From Tethya wilhelma (taxonomy: Eukaryota; Porifera; Demospongiae; Tethyida; Tethyidae): 64,000 bases of DNA. The notes beneath the pieces were generated by a model. It saw only the letters and a list, made by a program, of their open reading frames with translations, did not search any database and had not been told where the DNA came from. Positions 50,185 through 58,921 of this stretch are shown here, in pieces (the first letter of the stretch is position 1; the number at the start of each line of letters is the position of its first letter). The stretch covers positions 5,735,973-5,799,972 of the forward strand of contig CAXIPT010000001.1 in assembly GCA_964030475.1 (NCBI GenBank), written 5' to 3'. The translations under genes and the position numbers were made by a program.

Positions 50185-53100
50185 TCAGTTGACAGTGTTG
50201 TCCCATTGGTACCTCCACTCCCCTGCTCCTAGCAACAGATGAGAGGTGGTCCACCCTGCACTCTCCAGCTCCCTAACCAACTGTGGATATGATGTCGTCA
50301 CAATGTGCTCTGCAAACGCTAGCAGTTCATCTCCATCTCCTGCAGGCATAATCATAGTACGGATGGAGTCAATTACAATGATCATTAGACATTGCATGAA
50401 TGACTGTGTGAATGGAATTCAAATCTGTTCACCTTTCACCAGTTAAATGTTTGTATAATGATTCTAAAGTATGCAAACCACCTCTTTTGTTCTGTATCAT
50501 CTTGGAATAGTGGGCAAGTACAGGACTCTGTAATCAAAAACCAAAACACATCACAATAAACTGAAAATGATGAGTGGATATGTACATGTTCAGTTGTGAT
50601 AGCCTCATAAACTATATTATATAGACCTTCCCCACTTTAAGCCTGGTATGCCAGGCCTTGTTTGTTTTGCTTATAGAAAAAAAAAAAAAAAGCATGTGGG
50701 ACAGGGAGGGCCAGGTTTATGGGGAGCCTATCATGCACAGTCTAGCTTACTGTGGTTGAAATGGACTTGTTTTCCAGGATGTAGCCCAGTAGTTCAATCA
50801 CCATGGCAGCTTTCAATTGTGTGGAAGGCTCACTGTTATGAGCAAGGGCAACATCCACTGCACGAATGTGTAGGGACAATTAAAGAGGGATCAATTTACT
50901 TCAAGCTGGCAATGTAATGATCAGAATTACCCCTTAGCTTGTGATGGTGATATTTGAGAACATATTTGGCTCCTTCTTTGTGACGCTTTACAGCTGCTTC
51001 ATAGTCGGCATAACTGCAATACCAATGTGGGCACAAATGATAATCGTTATTATAGCAACAATGTTGTATTCACCTTGATAATACTCTAGGAAGTGATGAA
51101 CCAAGCCTGTACGATAGGATACCACCTGTTCCTGTATAAATTATAGGAGTGGGAGAAATTCCCAAAAATCCATTCATCGTCACTTGTACACTCACTCACT
51201 CACTCACTCACTCACTCACTCACTCACTCACGTACTCCTTACTCACTTAGCCTCGTACCCAGGCTCTTCCCTTTGACCTTACACTAACGGTAAAGAGAGC
51301 TTACCCATTAGTGTAAGGTCAAAGGGGAGAGCCTGCATGGGTACGAACTCACTCACTCATTCACTCACTCACTCACTCGTGAGCAGTGGTTCTAGTTGGT
51401 TGGTAGTGGGTACACTGGGTATAGATCCAGTGGAGAAGTAGTGATTCATAACAATGTGCAGCCTGGCTTTGTTCAGAGTCTCCATGCATATGACAGATAC
51501 AGCTTTGTAGTTGGCCCACAAATGGAGTCCAGTGAAGAACACAAACAGTGTCCATATCAATCTAGGAGCAATGAGGTAATGAAGACACTAACCTAAGACT
51601 TTGTACAGGGGCGTAGCCAGGATTTAGAGTAAGGGGGTGCTAAAACTGTGCGCGCGGAGCGCGCCGGAAAATTTGGGGGTGCCACGCCCACTTTTGGGTC
51701 ACGTGACCGATATCACGACCTTTGAACTATTGCTGGAAGCAAGCTGCTGAGCGCTTTCGATCGACCTAGCGTGAATTAAACGGTTCTGAAGTTTGTTTAT
51801 CAAGAGCTCAGACATAGATGAGCTTGGAAAATAGCTTCAAGCAACAAACATGTAAGAAATAGAGATTTTTAAAGGCTTGATTACTGATTAATAAATCCAA
51901 TTATTAATGGTTTTTGCGCTTCCGCTCAGTGGCAAAGGGGGTGCTCGAGCACCCTGAGCACCCCCCTGGCTACGCCCCTGACTTTGTAACTGCAGTACAC
52001 AAGTTATACAGCATACTCTGTGTGTCCAGCTACAAGTGGTGTCACAAACAGATTCACAAACAAAGCAGCAAGGTTCACCAGAGTTTCCTGTGATGGATCA
52101 CAAGCAATGAAGCCATCTTTAATACCACCATCCCTCACTGTGCAAGCCACAACACACAGCACACACATGCACCTCATCAAGCAAGTACTGACCTGACTCC
52201 CATCTTTAGCTGCAACATCAGCCATATTATCTTTCCTTGCTTGGTGTTGTACAAAAGCTGCTCTTGTTGCATTCCCAGCAACACCAACAATTGCCTGAAA
52301 CAAAAATACAACACATTAAAGTACCCAACAGCTGACTGGGGGAGGTGTAATGGCCATTGATGTTGCTCACCCTTGAAATACTAGCCAAGCATATAATGAG
52401 CGAAAAGAAGTAAGGAAACAAAGCAGTCAGAAGCTCAAGGAAGGTCCCCACATCATTCATTATGTCCGCTACTAATCTAAGATAGAATGAAATCATACAT
52501 ATTGCAGATTGACAAGCATTAAAAACACAATAATTATTATGGTCACCTCCATCTCTTTGCATTGCAATCAAGGTCAGAGCTACAAAAACAGATGACAACA
52601 AAGAAAATCAATGAAGTTCCAGAGAGCTCCAAGTAGCAGTTGGTCTTACCCACGTAACCATGCAAAGAGAATCCTCCCAAGCATGCCAGTTCCATCTACA
52701 ATTGATTGAGAGCTGGTATTAAATATTATTACACTATTAGCTAGCTCCAAACATGTCACACAATAATAATAAGTATTATCACATCACTCATGTGAAGAAG
52801 AAGAATGCTAATATATTTATGAACTATTGCAAATACCTTTCAGCATCCAAGTGATGGTGGCAGCTAGGGCAGTGGCTGAGCTGTCTCCAACACCAACTCC
52901 CTTCAATACAGCCATTGTAGCCAGGGTGCTAGTGATGGAGGAACAGAAGGCCTGCATCATACAGATCAACCATCAACACATTAATATTAGTGTATGTATA
53001 TATACTGTCAAAAACAACAAACTGAAAGCAATTGTAATTGACAAAAGGACAATCATGTAATATTGCCATCTCTGACCTGTGCTGTGTCCCAAATCTGATA

Positions 53101-53215
53101 AGAGAGGTAGTCACTGCTCACACTCTCTGGGTAGCCTTGAGGAAGAAAGGCTTCCTGTGATATGCATGTGTGGATGGATAGTGTACGGCAATGCTTGTAC
53201 CTGACCACCATACAT
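50185..53215 (-). CDS. RUSF1: RUSF1 (RUS family member 1, DUF647; human C16orf58)
   Basis: Fourteen exons join in frame to 399 aa: 53201-53215, 53077-53154, 52837-52951, 52650-52695, 52547-52579, 52371-52476, 52193-52294, 52017-52087, 51377-51561, 51074-51131, 50931-51013, 50751-50857, 50482-50527, 50185-50339. FLPQGYPESVSSDYL, GMLGRILFAWLRG, VADIMNDVGTFLE, QARKDNMADVAAKDGSQ and ANYKAVSVICMETLN match human RUSF1 and plant ROOT UVB SENSITIVE proteins. It is a membrane-associated family without an established biochemical function. The first coding exon is very short (MYGGQ), with an in-frame stop 33 bases upstream, so the N-terminus is shorter than in human; a missed upstream exon is possible. 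Its introns carry two transposon-like insertions (51248 and 51606). Confidence 0.93.
51248..51346. mobile_element. Foldback MITE-like element in RUSF1 intron
   Basis: Arms of about 33 bases, beginning TAGCCTCGTACCCAGGCTCT on the left and ending AGAGCCTGCATGGGTAC on the right, are nearly perfect complements with a short loop. It sits inside an (ACTC)n tract (51192-51230 and 51350-51376). Confidence 0.65.
51606..51980. mobile_element. Non-autonomous hAT-type DNA transposon in RUSF1 intron
   Basis: The ends are perfect 16-base inverted repeats, CAGGGGCGTAGCCAGG and CCTGGCTACGCCCCTG. They are flanked by an identical 8-base target duplication ACTTTGTA (51598-51605 and 51981-51988). The 375-base interior has no coding potential. 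An 8-base duplication with CAGGGG termini is typical of the hAT superfamily. The perfect repeats and duplication point to a recent insertion. Confidence 0.9.
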
Positions 53216-53413
53216 AGCCACCAAAGTCAGCCGGTAGATATGTTAAATCCCGGGACCCCAATAATTGTGCAGCATGGCATGCATGAATAAATGTATCAAA
53301 CTTTGAACATTCACACTTGCTAATAATAATACATATAAACAAGTACTCTTGATATAAATAATAATGGAAAGAAGTACAAAGGAGAGACACAATAGAACAC
53401 ATAAAATTACACA

Positions 53414-53710
53414 TTAATTTTTTGAGCAGTTATGAGAGTCAAACTTTTCCTTAGAAGTGTAGAAGTGATTACAAACTGAGCACTTGCTTATTTTGGGACC
53501 TGGAAAACTGTCATACAACTTGAAATCATCCATTTTCTTTTTGATAACAGTGGGTAATTCATCATAGTCTAGCTTGCAGTCAAGAATGTAGTGCACAGTA
53601 GTAGAAAACAACGTTGGTACACTGTTTCGTGTTTCCACAAGTGAGCCATAGTAAGGTTTAGCGTTCTTGAACAAGTCGTAGCGTGGCTGTACAGTCGCTG
53701 CAGTAGCCAT
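53414..53710 (-). CDS. Small unrecognised protein with C2HC-like zinc motif
   Basis: One exon encodes 98 aa starting MATAATVQPRYDL. The C-terminus is CSVCNHFYTSKEKFDSHNC, a C-x2-C-x12-H-x-C pattern that could bind one zinc ion. The preceding hydrophobic and acidic stretch (SVPTLFSTTVHYIL ... LDYDELPTVIKK) has the flavour of C-terminal tails of some leucine-rich-repeat proteins, but I cannot name a family. The start codon is separated by only 12 bases from the divergent start at 53723, which supports it being a real gene. Its stop lies about 200 bases from the RUSF1 start. Confidence 0.6.
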   Translation of the reverse strand: MATAATVQPRYDLFKNAKPYYGSLVETRNSVPTLFSTTVHYILDCKLDYDELPTVIKKKMDDFKLYDSFPGPKISKCSVCNHFYTSKEKFDSHNCSKN

Positions 53711-53722
53711 CAACTATCCAAC

Positions 53723-54513
53723 ATGAGTGAGCAGTTTTTTAAGGATAGGTAAGGGGTCGCTAAGAATAAAAAACTATATGCTGAGTCAGCAAATTAAGGG
53801 CACAAACATGGCACAATCAAGGTGAGCAATTGAGCATTTTATTAGGGATCCTAGCTTCCATAGTAGGTTCTACAGGGAATATATCTTGGCTGTGGATCAT
53901 GTCACAATGAAGCTATCCTCTGGTGAAAACTTACCAGACTGCAAAGTGCTACTAGAACAGAATCAGGTAAAACAAAAAAAAGTGTGATCGACTACTATTG
54001 TCAAAACCATTGATAAGACATACTTATATTTTAGATCAGGTGTATTGTTGGAGGAGCATCTAAGCTAACAGTTCCTTTGTCACAGATGAGCTCAATTCAG
54101 GTGAATACAAAGTATTAAAATAACCTAATTGCATCATCGATAGATCCGATGCATTACTGTAGATCCATCAACCAATATTTGGGGCAAATTATATTTCTGG
54201 GGAGTACACACAACAAGGTAGCTGTGCTGCTCAGTTCTCAACCTGATCATGACCATTCCTTATTGTACGATATTAGGACAAACTGAATCGTTTACAATGA
54301 CTTTCACAAAAGGTGGAGCCACAGACTTTGCTCGGGCATTTTTCAGACTTACTGAAGGTAATACAACATTCAGTGTACATTCATCTATCTTTGATTGTCA
54401 TCGCTATTTAATTTACACACACAGGTCGACTGGTAACTGACGAACAGGCACACTCAACAGTACCAGCAAGCCAGCCACAAACTTCTGATACAGATGACAA
54501 AAAGAATAGATAA
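53723..54513 (+). CDS. WBP2-like GRAM/PH-fold protein (one frame discrepancy)
   Basis: Six exons: 53723-53748, 53846-53966, 54035-54100, 54144-54217, 54277-54357, 54425-54513, about 152 aa. The order of motifs (YILAVDHVTMKL ... LTVPLSQMSSIQI ... FTMTFTKGGATDF) parallels the GRAM domain of WW-binding protein 2 (YDHVEL ... MPFYLMKDCEI ... KLTFTAGGAIEF). The C-terminal tail is short and polar and lacks the PPxY motifs of vertebrate WBP2. The junction from 54217 to 54277 does not keep frame: two leftover bases meet two leading bases, so there is either a one-base error, an unrecognised splice choice, or a broken allele. All other junctions agree. The family call is moderate. Confidence 0.55.
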
Positions 54514-54545
54514 TTTACTTCCTAAAATAATAATAATTATAATTA

Positions 54546-54836
54546 TTATATAATTTTTGACAAATTTGATTGTACCTTGATGAACTTGACTCCATTATTC
54601 CATAGGCTGTTCTCTCCCTTACTGTACAGTCTTTTTACTCCTCTGTGGTCACATGTGTACCTTCTACGTAGAGATTTTGTGCCATATTGTTCAAGAGCAC
54701 TAGGGAGATGCATTGCTTCTTGTACTCGTGTTCCAACTGCACTGTAAGCCAAAAACTCTTGTTTTTGGCGACCCTTTACCAAATATAAAACTTGCCTCAG
54801 AATGAAGATCGGATCATGAATCCTTGGGACATGCAA
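54546..54836 (-). CDS. Unrecognised basic ORF, possibly the last exon of a small gene
   Basis: An open frame of about 96 codons, rich in Arg, Lys and Tyr, opens above 54836 without an ATG near its 5' edge, so it needs an upstream exon or an internal start. Its position, tail-to-tail with the gene at 53723-54513 and head-to-head with THTPA, fits the alternating layout. Size and charge would suit a small mitochondrial or ribosome-associated protein, but that is speculation. Confidence 0.35.
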   Translation of the reverse strand: MHVPRIHDPIFILRQVLYLVKGRQKQEFLAYSAVGTRVQEAMHLPSALEQYGTKSLRRRYTCDHRGVKRLYSKGENSLWNNGVKFIKVQSNLSKII

Positions 54837-54941
54837 TATGCGATTGACTTTTGCTAATAATGTGAAGGTGAGTATTATACAACTGTAAGTCTGACATGTA
54901 CTTTATTACTTACTTCAATAGCTGTTTTCCATGTTGGCAGG

Positions 54942-55910
54942 ATGTCCATTGAGGTGGAGCACAAGTTTGCAATAACTGCCAACACTCACACCACTTTACA
55001 AAAGATGGGTGCAGTGAAAGAGGGCAGCTGTACCTTTTTAGATACCTATTATGATGTGAAAGACAACAAGCTCATGTTGGGAAATTACTGGCTGCGACAA
55101 CGCACTGAACAGACCAAACAATGGCAACTGAAGTATCCCAGTCCTGATGCAAATTGTACTGTGAGCCATCGAGAGGATGCAAGTCACAATACCTTCACAG
55201 ATAAATTCATTGAACTTGGCAATCAAGATGAAATCATGAAGCATTTGTTGACTGTATTCAGTGACTTTCAAAACACAGATGATCACACTACAGAACAGAA
55301 TCTAGATGATTTGGTTTCGTGTGACAAACTTGTCCCTGTGGTAGAGTATTCCACCACTAGGGAGACCTGGTGCCTTCGTGAGGTTGAAGGTTACACTAAT
55401 GTGCGTGTTGATCTTGATCAGAGTAGTTTTGGGTACTCTGTAGGGGAAGCAGAGATGATGGTGGAGTCAGTGGAACATATGCCTTTTGCAGAGGAGAAGG
55501 TCAAGGAGATTGCTTGCAAACTTGGTATGATACTAGTTTTTAAAGAAATTATAGCTATGCAATGTACGTATTCTATCTATTGGGTGTTTATAAGCTTCTC
55601 ATAGCAGATGAAATTCTTGATAGTCATCGATGTTGATAATAATAATAGGGGCACAAGATATTCCCCCAGGTGGTAAGCTCTCTTCATGCCTATTTCACTG
55701 TAACCCATTGCTATGGCAACAGCTGTTGGAAAACAGGCTCCTCAGAAGGTATGCACATTACGAGTTGCAAGCAATTAAGGTACAATTTTTACCTTGTAAT
55801 AAATATCCTGATTAATGACAAACTTTGTACTAATACTCACTCCCACACCTACACACACTCATCACTGGCATGACTGTACCCACACACTCCAACATCTGTC
55901 TAGGCCTTGA
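54942..55910 (+). CDS. THTPA: Thiamine triphosphatase (CYTH domain)
   Basis: Exons 54942-55524 and 55649-55748, then a tiny third exon (55904-55910) reading two codons to TGA, give 229 aa against 230 in human. IEVEHKF near the start is the CYTH phosphate-binding signature ExExK. TFLDTYYD, YWLRQR, WQLKYP, VRVDLDQSSFGYSVGE and EAEMM match THTPA. The enzyme hydrolyses thiamine triphosphate to the diphosphate with Mg. If the second intron is retained, the frame runs instead to a stop at 55815 with a different 22-residue tail. The final exon is therefore tentative; the enzyme identity is firm. Confidence 0.9.
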
Positions 55911-56200
55911 GACTCCAATGAACATGCATCCGGCCAGAACCATTTACCACCACCACCACCACCACCACATTAACATTTACATATAGTCATTTACCATCAC
56001 AAGTATTTTTTAAATAATATTGTCATTGTACAAGAAACATCAGTGAGTTATAATAGCTCTCTGAAACCAGATTAATGTTGTTAATGACAAAAAATAATAA
56101 TTATCAAGAGATTTATCTGCTGAGATGTGAGTTATCTAAATTTGAAACAAAACAAAAAAAAAGTAATGATCAAGATTTGTCATGATACGGCAAAATTACA
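55911..56200. other. Tail-to-tail spacer, THTPA / FAM135
   Basis: Contains a (CAC)n run at about 55949-55967 and AT-rich sequence. No gene seen. Confidence 0.5.
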
Positions 56201-58420
56201 CTATGATTCAACAAAGTATTGAGACAAATGTAACATGATGAATTTTTCAATGAATAACTCATTGTCCAACATGGCAATATGAGCGGCTCTCCCGATCATG
56301 GAATTAGCAGAGGTGGGGATGCTGTGGTCCACACTCACACGCACCAGGTTAACACGAGCGTCTCGTAAGGGTTCCAAAATATTTTGCATCATTTCCAAAC
56401 TGAGAGTACTTTGTAGCGATCCATCTTGAGTGGTGGAGGAGATCTTGGCAGAGTGGTAGGGTACATATTTGTCTTGCGGTGAAGAGAGTAGCACAACGTG
56501 TCGGAAGTACTCGAAACTCGGTGCCTCGCTCAAGTGGTAGAGGAAGCAGTCTCTTGAGTTTGGTGCATCCTTTAGCGAGAGTTGGAGCAGAGACTGGGAA
56601 TTGTGCCACTTTCTAACTGCCCACATTCCCACACTCACGATCCCATTCTGGTATCTCGTTCCAAGATGAGGACCACAGATTGATAGGAAGAGGTGAAGTT
56701 TTGTCTGCAAGGAGGCAAACTCTGGTCGTGTGACCAATGAGCGAATCACAACGTTTCCAAGAGAATGTCCAATGAAACTCACTTTGGTCGGAGGAGTGGA
56801 CATCTCTTTCACATAGTCTAAAATTTCTCCAAGAAGGCGATCAGTCATCAAGTTAAAGTCGCAAAATGTATCTTGTTGGTTAGCCTGTGACATGAGAAAG
56901 TCAAACTGAACATGAGGCAACGATAGCTTGAGGAAGATTCGATAGAGTCGCAAATCAAACTGGTTCCCTTGAAGACCATGAACACAGATGACAAGGTGGA
57001 CACCAGATTGTCTCCTACGACTGGGAACTCGAACACGAGGAAAAGACTCAAGAAGATACGGCTGGAGTTGTTTCACAAATCCTTCCAATCCTGCTACAAC
57101 TCCAGGGAGGTCTTTCAACGTCACAGTGCTAGGGTTTGAAGCGGTCCTCGCACACCCCTCACTGAGGGTGGCCCAGGGAGGAGGCTCAATGAAAATAATT
57201 GTTGAGGTAGTGCTGGTCTCGACATTCTCCTTACAGTAGAATGGCATGGGAATCTGCAGCCCTTTGCGACACTTGGTGGCTACAATTGCTTGAGCAAGTG
57301 GGTCAGTGATATTCGACACTGTTTTGAAGTGGTGGTTTTCGTGGCCAATGAGGGTTTCAGCAGCATACAGGAGCTTCAGACCATGGTGTTGTTTGGCTAA
57401 ATAGCCAATCATATCCGGGTGTACCACAGCCGAACGACAAAACCATTCCCAGGTTGAAGCCAGGGAGGTATTGAGATCAGTTATCTGCTTGCGACAGATC
57501 TCTTCTGCTTCTGAGAGACTAGTAGCTGAACCAATATCTCCCTGCTCAGGACTTGGATTGACGTTTGACTGCTCCCCACTCATAATGGCATACCCGATGT
57601 GTAGGCTGTCTCTCGCTGATCTCAATACATCGCACAACATCTGGTGGGCATCTTGTGCTCTCTGTATCTCTGATTGCGGCACCTTGTATGCAGCTTGTCG
57701 GTCAGCATGTGCGACACCATCGACTTGAGATGGCTCTCCACCGAATAAGATGGAGCTGAATGATGGAAAGGAAGATGTAGCCGATTGCGACTGGAAGGTC
57801 CATCTTCGTCCACTGAAAGAGGAACGTGTGGATGCTCTTCGTTGAGGTGCACTTCCCGTGTGAACCCTAAACTTGTTCAAACTGAACTCAAAGAGGGAGG
57901 CGTGGATGGTGACACCAACAGCTGCTGAGTGGAAATAATCAAATAAGACAGGAGTGTGATCGTGTAGACCCTTACGCCAATCTATTTCAAAAGAGACTGT
58001 ACGAGTGGAAGCACATGAGAACATCGAAGGGTCTTTGGGCAGTTCTTCGTTGCCACTGAACATCAATTTCAATTGAAGAGATAAATTTGAAGGCACGTAC
58101 ACTTCAGTGTAGTCTCCTCTTATGGGGCTGTCCACTTGGAATACAAAACATTCACCAAGCGAGAAGGTTTGCTCGGTGTACTCAACAAGAACAGTCTGGG
58201 TGATGAAGCTGTTTTCTCTTATGCAGGCACCAGGGTAAATAAAGTCAGTTAGTTGAGGGCCAAGTAGGTCTTGAATCTCAAGGCAGGTGATTTTCGAGCA
58301 CGTTTGCTCGGCTTGCTGGTCAATAAGTTGACAGGAAACATAATAGAATCCTTTTTTGAATAAATCGAGGTTGACTAAAGGACAGAGGGAGATGAGAATA
58401 CGCCGAGAGAGATAAGGCAT
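56201..58420 (-). CDS. FAM135: FAM135, DUF3657 plus DUF676 serine-hydrolase-like protein
   Basis: A single exon encodes 739 aa from the ATG at 58420. The N-terminal part (VNLDLFKKGFYYVSC ... VLFDYFHSAAVGVTIHASL) matches the FAM135 N-terminal domain. The C-terminal third is a DUF676 alpha/beta hydrolase: LVICVHGLQGNQFDL carries the oxyanion-hole HG (about residue 482), FIGHSLGNVVIRS carries the nucleophile Ser in GHSLG (about 550), an Asp lies in SSPQDKYVPYHS, and a late His is present in VDHSIPT or AAHIAML. A lipase or esterase activity is presumed for the family, with substrate unknown. Vertebrate FAM135A and B are roughly twice as long and intron-rich; this gene lacks their long disordered middle and all introns. 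Confidence 0.92.
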   Translation of the reverse strand: MPYLSRRILISLCPLVNLDLFKKGFYYVSCQLIDQQAEQTCSKITCLEIQDLLGPQLTDFIYPGACIRENSFITQTVLVEYTEQTFSLGECFVFQVDSPIRGDYTEVYVPSNLSLQLKLMFSGNEELPKDPSMFSCASTRTVSFEIDWRKGLHDHTPVLFDYFHSAAVGVTIHASLFEFSLNKFRVHTGSAPQRRASTRSSFSGRRWTFQSQSATSSFPSFSSILFGGEPSQVDGVAHADRQAAYKVPQSEIQRAQDAHQMLCDVLRSARDSLHIGYAIMSGEQSNVNPSPEQGDIGSATSLSEAEEICRKQITDLNTSLASTWEWFCRSAVVHPDMIGYLAKQHHGLKLLYAAETLIGHENHHFKTVSNITDPLAQAIVATKCRKGLQIPMPFYCKENVETSTTSTIIFIEPPPWATLSEGCARTASNPSTVTLKDLPGVVAGLEGFVKQLQPYLLESFPRVRVPSRRRQSGVHLVICVHGLQGNQFDLRLYRIFLKLSLPHVQFDFLMSQANQQDTFCDFNLMTDRLLGEILDYVKEMSTPPTKVSFIGHSLGNVVIRSLVTRPEFASLQTKLHLFLSICGPHLGTRYQNGIVSVGMWAVRKWHNSQSLLQLSLKDAPNSRDCFLYHLSEAPSFEYFRHVVLLSSPQDKYVPYHSAKISSTTQDGSLQSTLSLEMMQNILEPLRDARVNLVRVSVDHSIPTSANSMIGRAAHIAMLDNELFIEKFIMLHLSQYFVES

Positions 58421-58646
58421 CTTCACACACGGCAGCGCTGCTGAGTTTGTTAATTTTGGGTGGGCGGAGTTTATTTACGGTGTCGTCATAGGATATTCAC
58501 GGATCACTTGCACTAGTACTATATAGATATAGAGCGGTTGCACGTGACGTCATCAGCCACGCCCACCCATTAAAACTTGCTTGGATTGAGCTGCAAAAAA
58601 TTCCAGACAATTGTGACCAGTTCATATTTCAAGTTTGAAGGCTTAA
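58421..58646. promoter_or_regulatory. FAM135 upstream region up to the transposon
   Basis: 226 bases between the FAM135 ATG and the transposon end, including CACGTGACGTCATCAGCCACG (58540-58560), where an E-box (CACGTG) abuts a CRE-like TGACGTCA. This would be a plausible FAM135 promoter element. The left TTAA (58643-58646) closes the region. Confidence 0.5.
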
Positions 58647-58664
58647 ACGAGAAGCGGGCGTATA
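58647..58664 (+). repeat. Left terminal inverted repeat of the transposon
   Basis: ACGAGAAGCGGGCGTATA directly follows TTAA. It pairs with 62662-62679 at 16 of 18 positions. Part of it (GGGCGTATA) recurs at 58713-58721, so the left end looks expanded by about 57 bases relative to the right end. Confidence 0.88.
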
Positions 58665-58711
58665 TTACTAGCGCGATACGCGTACGGGAGAGCGCGAATT
58701 CCACCCCTCAC

Positions 58712-58770
58712 AGGGCGTATAAAAGGTCAAGGGCCCGGCCGGAAGTAAATCAATGCGCCTGCAAATGGCG
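58712..58770 (+). promoter_or_regulatory. Subterminal promoter-like block, left (TATA, GC-rich, ATGGCGG)
   Basis: GGCGTATAAAAGG is followed by GGGCCCGGCCGG and then AAATGGCGGAAAA. The same order occurs in inverted orientation at 62627-62671. A TATA box about 200 bases above the ATG at 58922 would drive the + gene. AAATGGCGG resembles the YY1 site found downstream of many transcription starts. Confidence 0.6.
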
Positions 58771-58921
58771 GAAAAATTCAAATCCCCAAGAGACTTCTCT
58801 GGTATTTTCTGCTCGCGAATCACACCAACACACACAAAAACCAGCGCACAAAAGCCATTTTAGTGTCAGAACCACGTGGCAAGAGAATTTTTTTCAACCA
58901 ATGCGGGATTTTGTAACCATC

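Noticed and set aside
51192..51376. Regularly repeated ACTC units that resemble a spaced repeat array
   Set aside because: A simple tetranucleotide microsatellite interrupted by a foldback element; eukaryotic context, no spacers, so not a CRISPR array.
53118..53414. Minus-strand frame overlapping the RUSF1 start region
   Set aside because: Out of frame with the RUSF1 start exon and without motifs; the RUSF1 phase is fixed by fourteen consistent exons.
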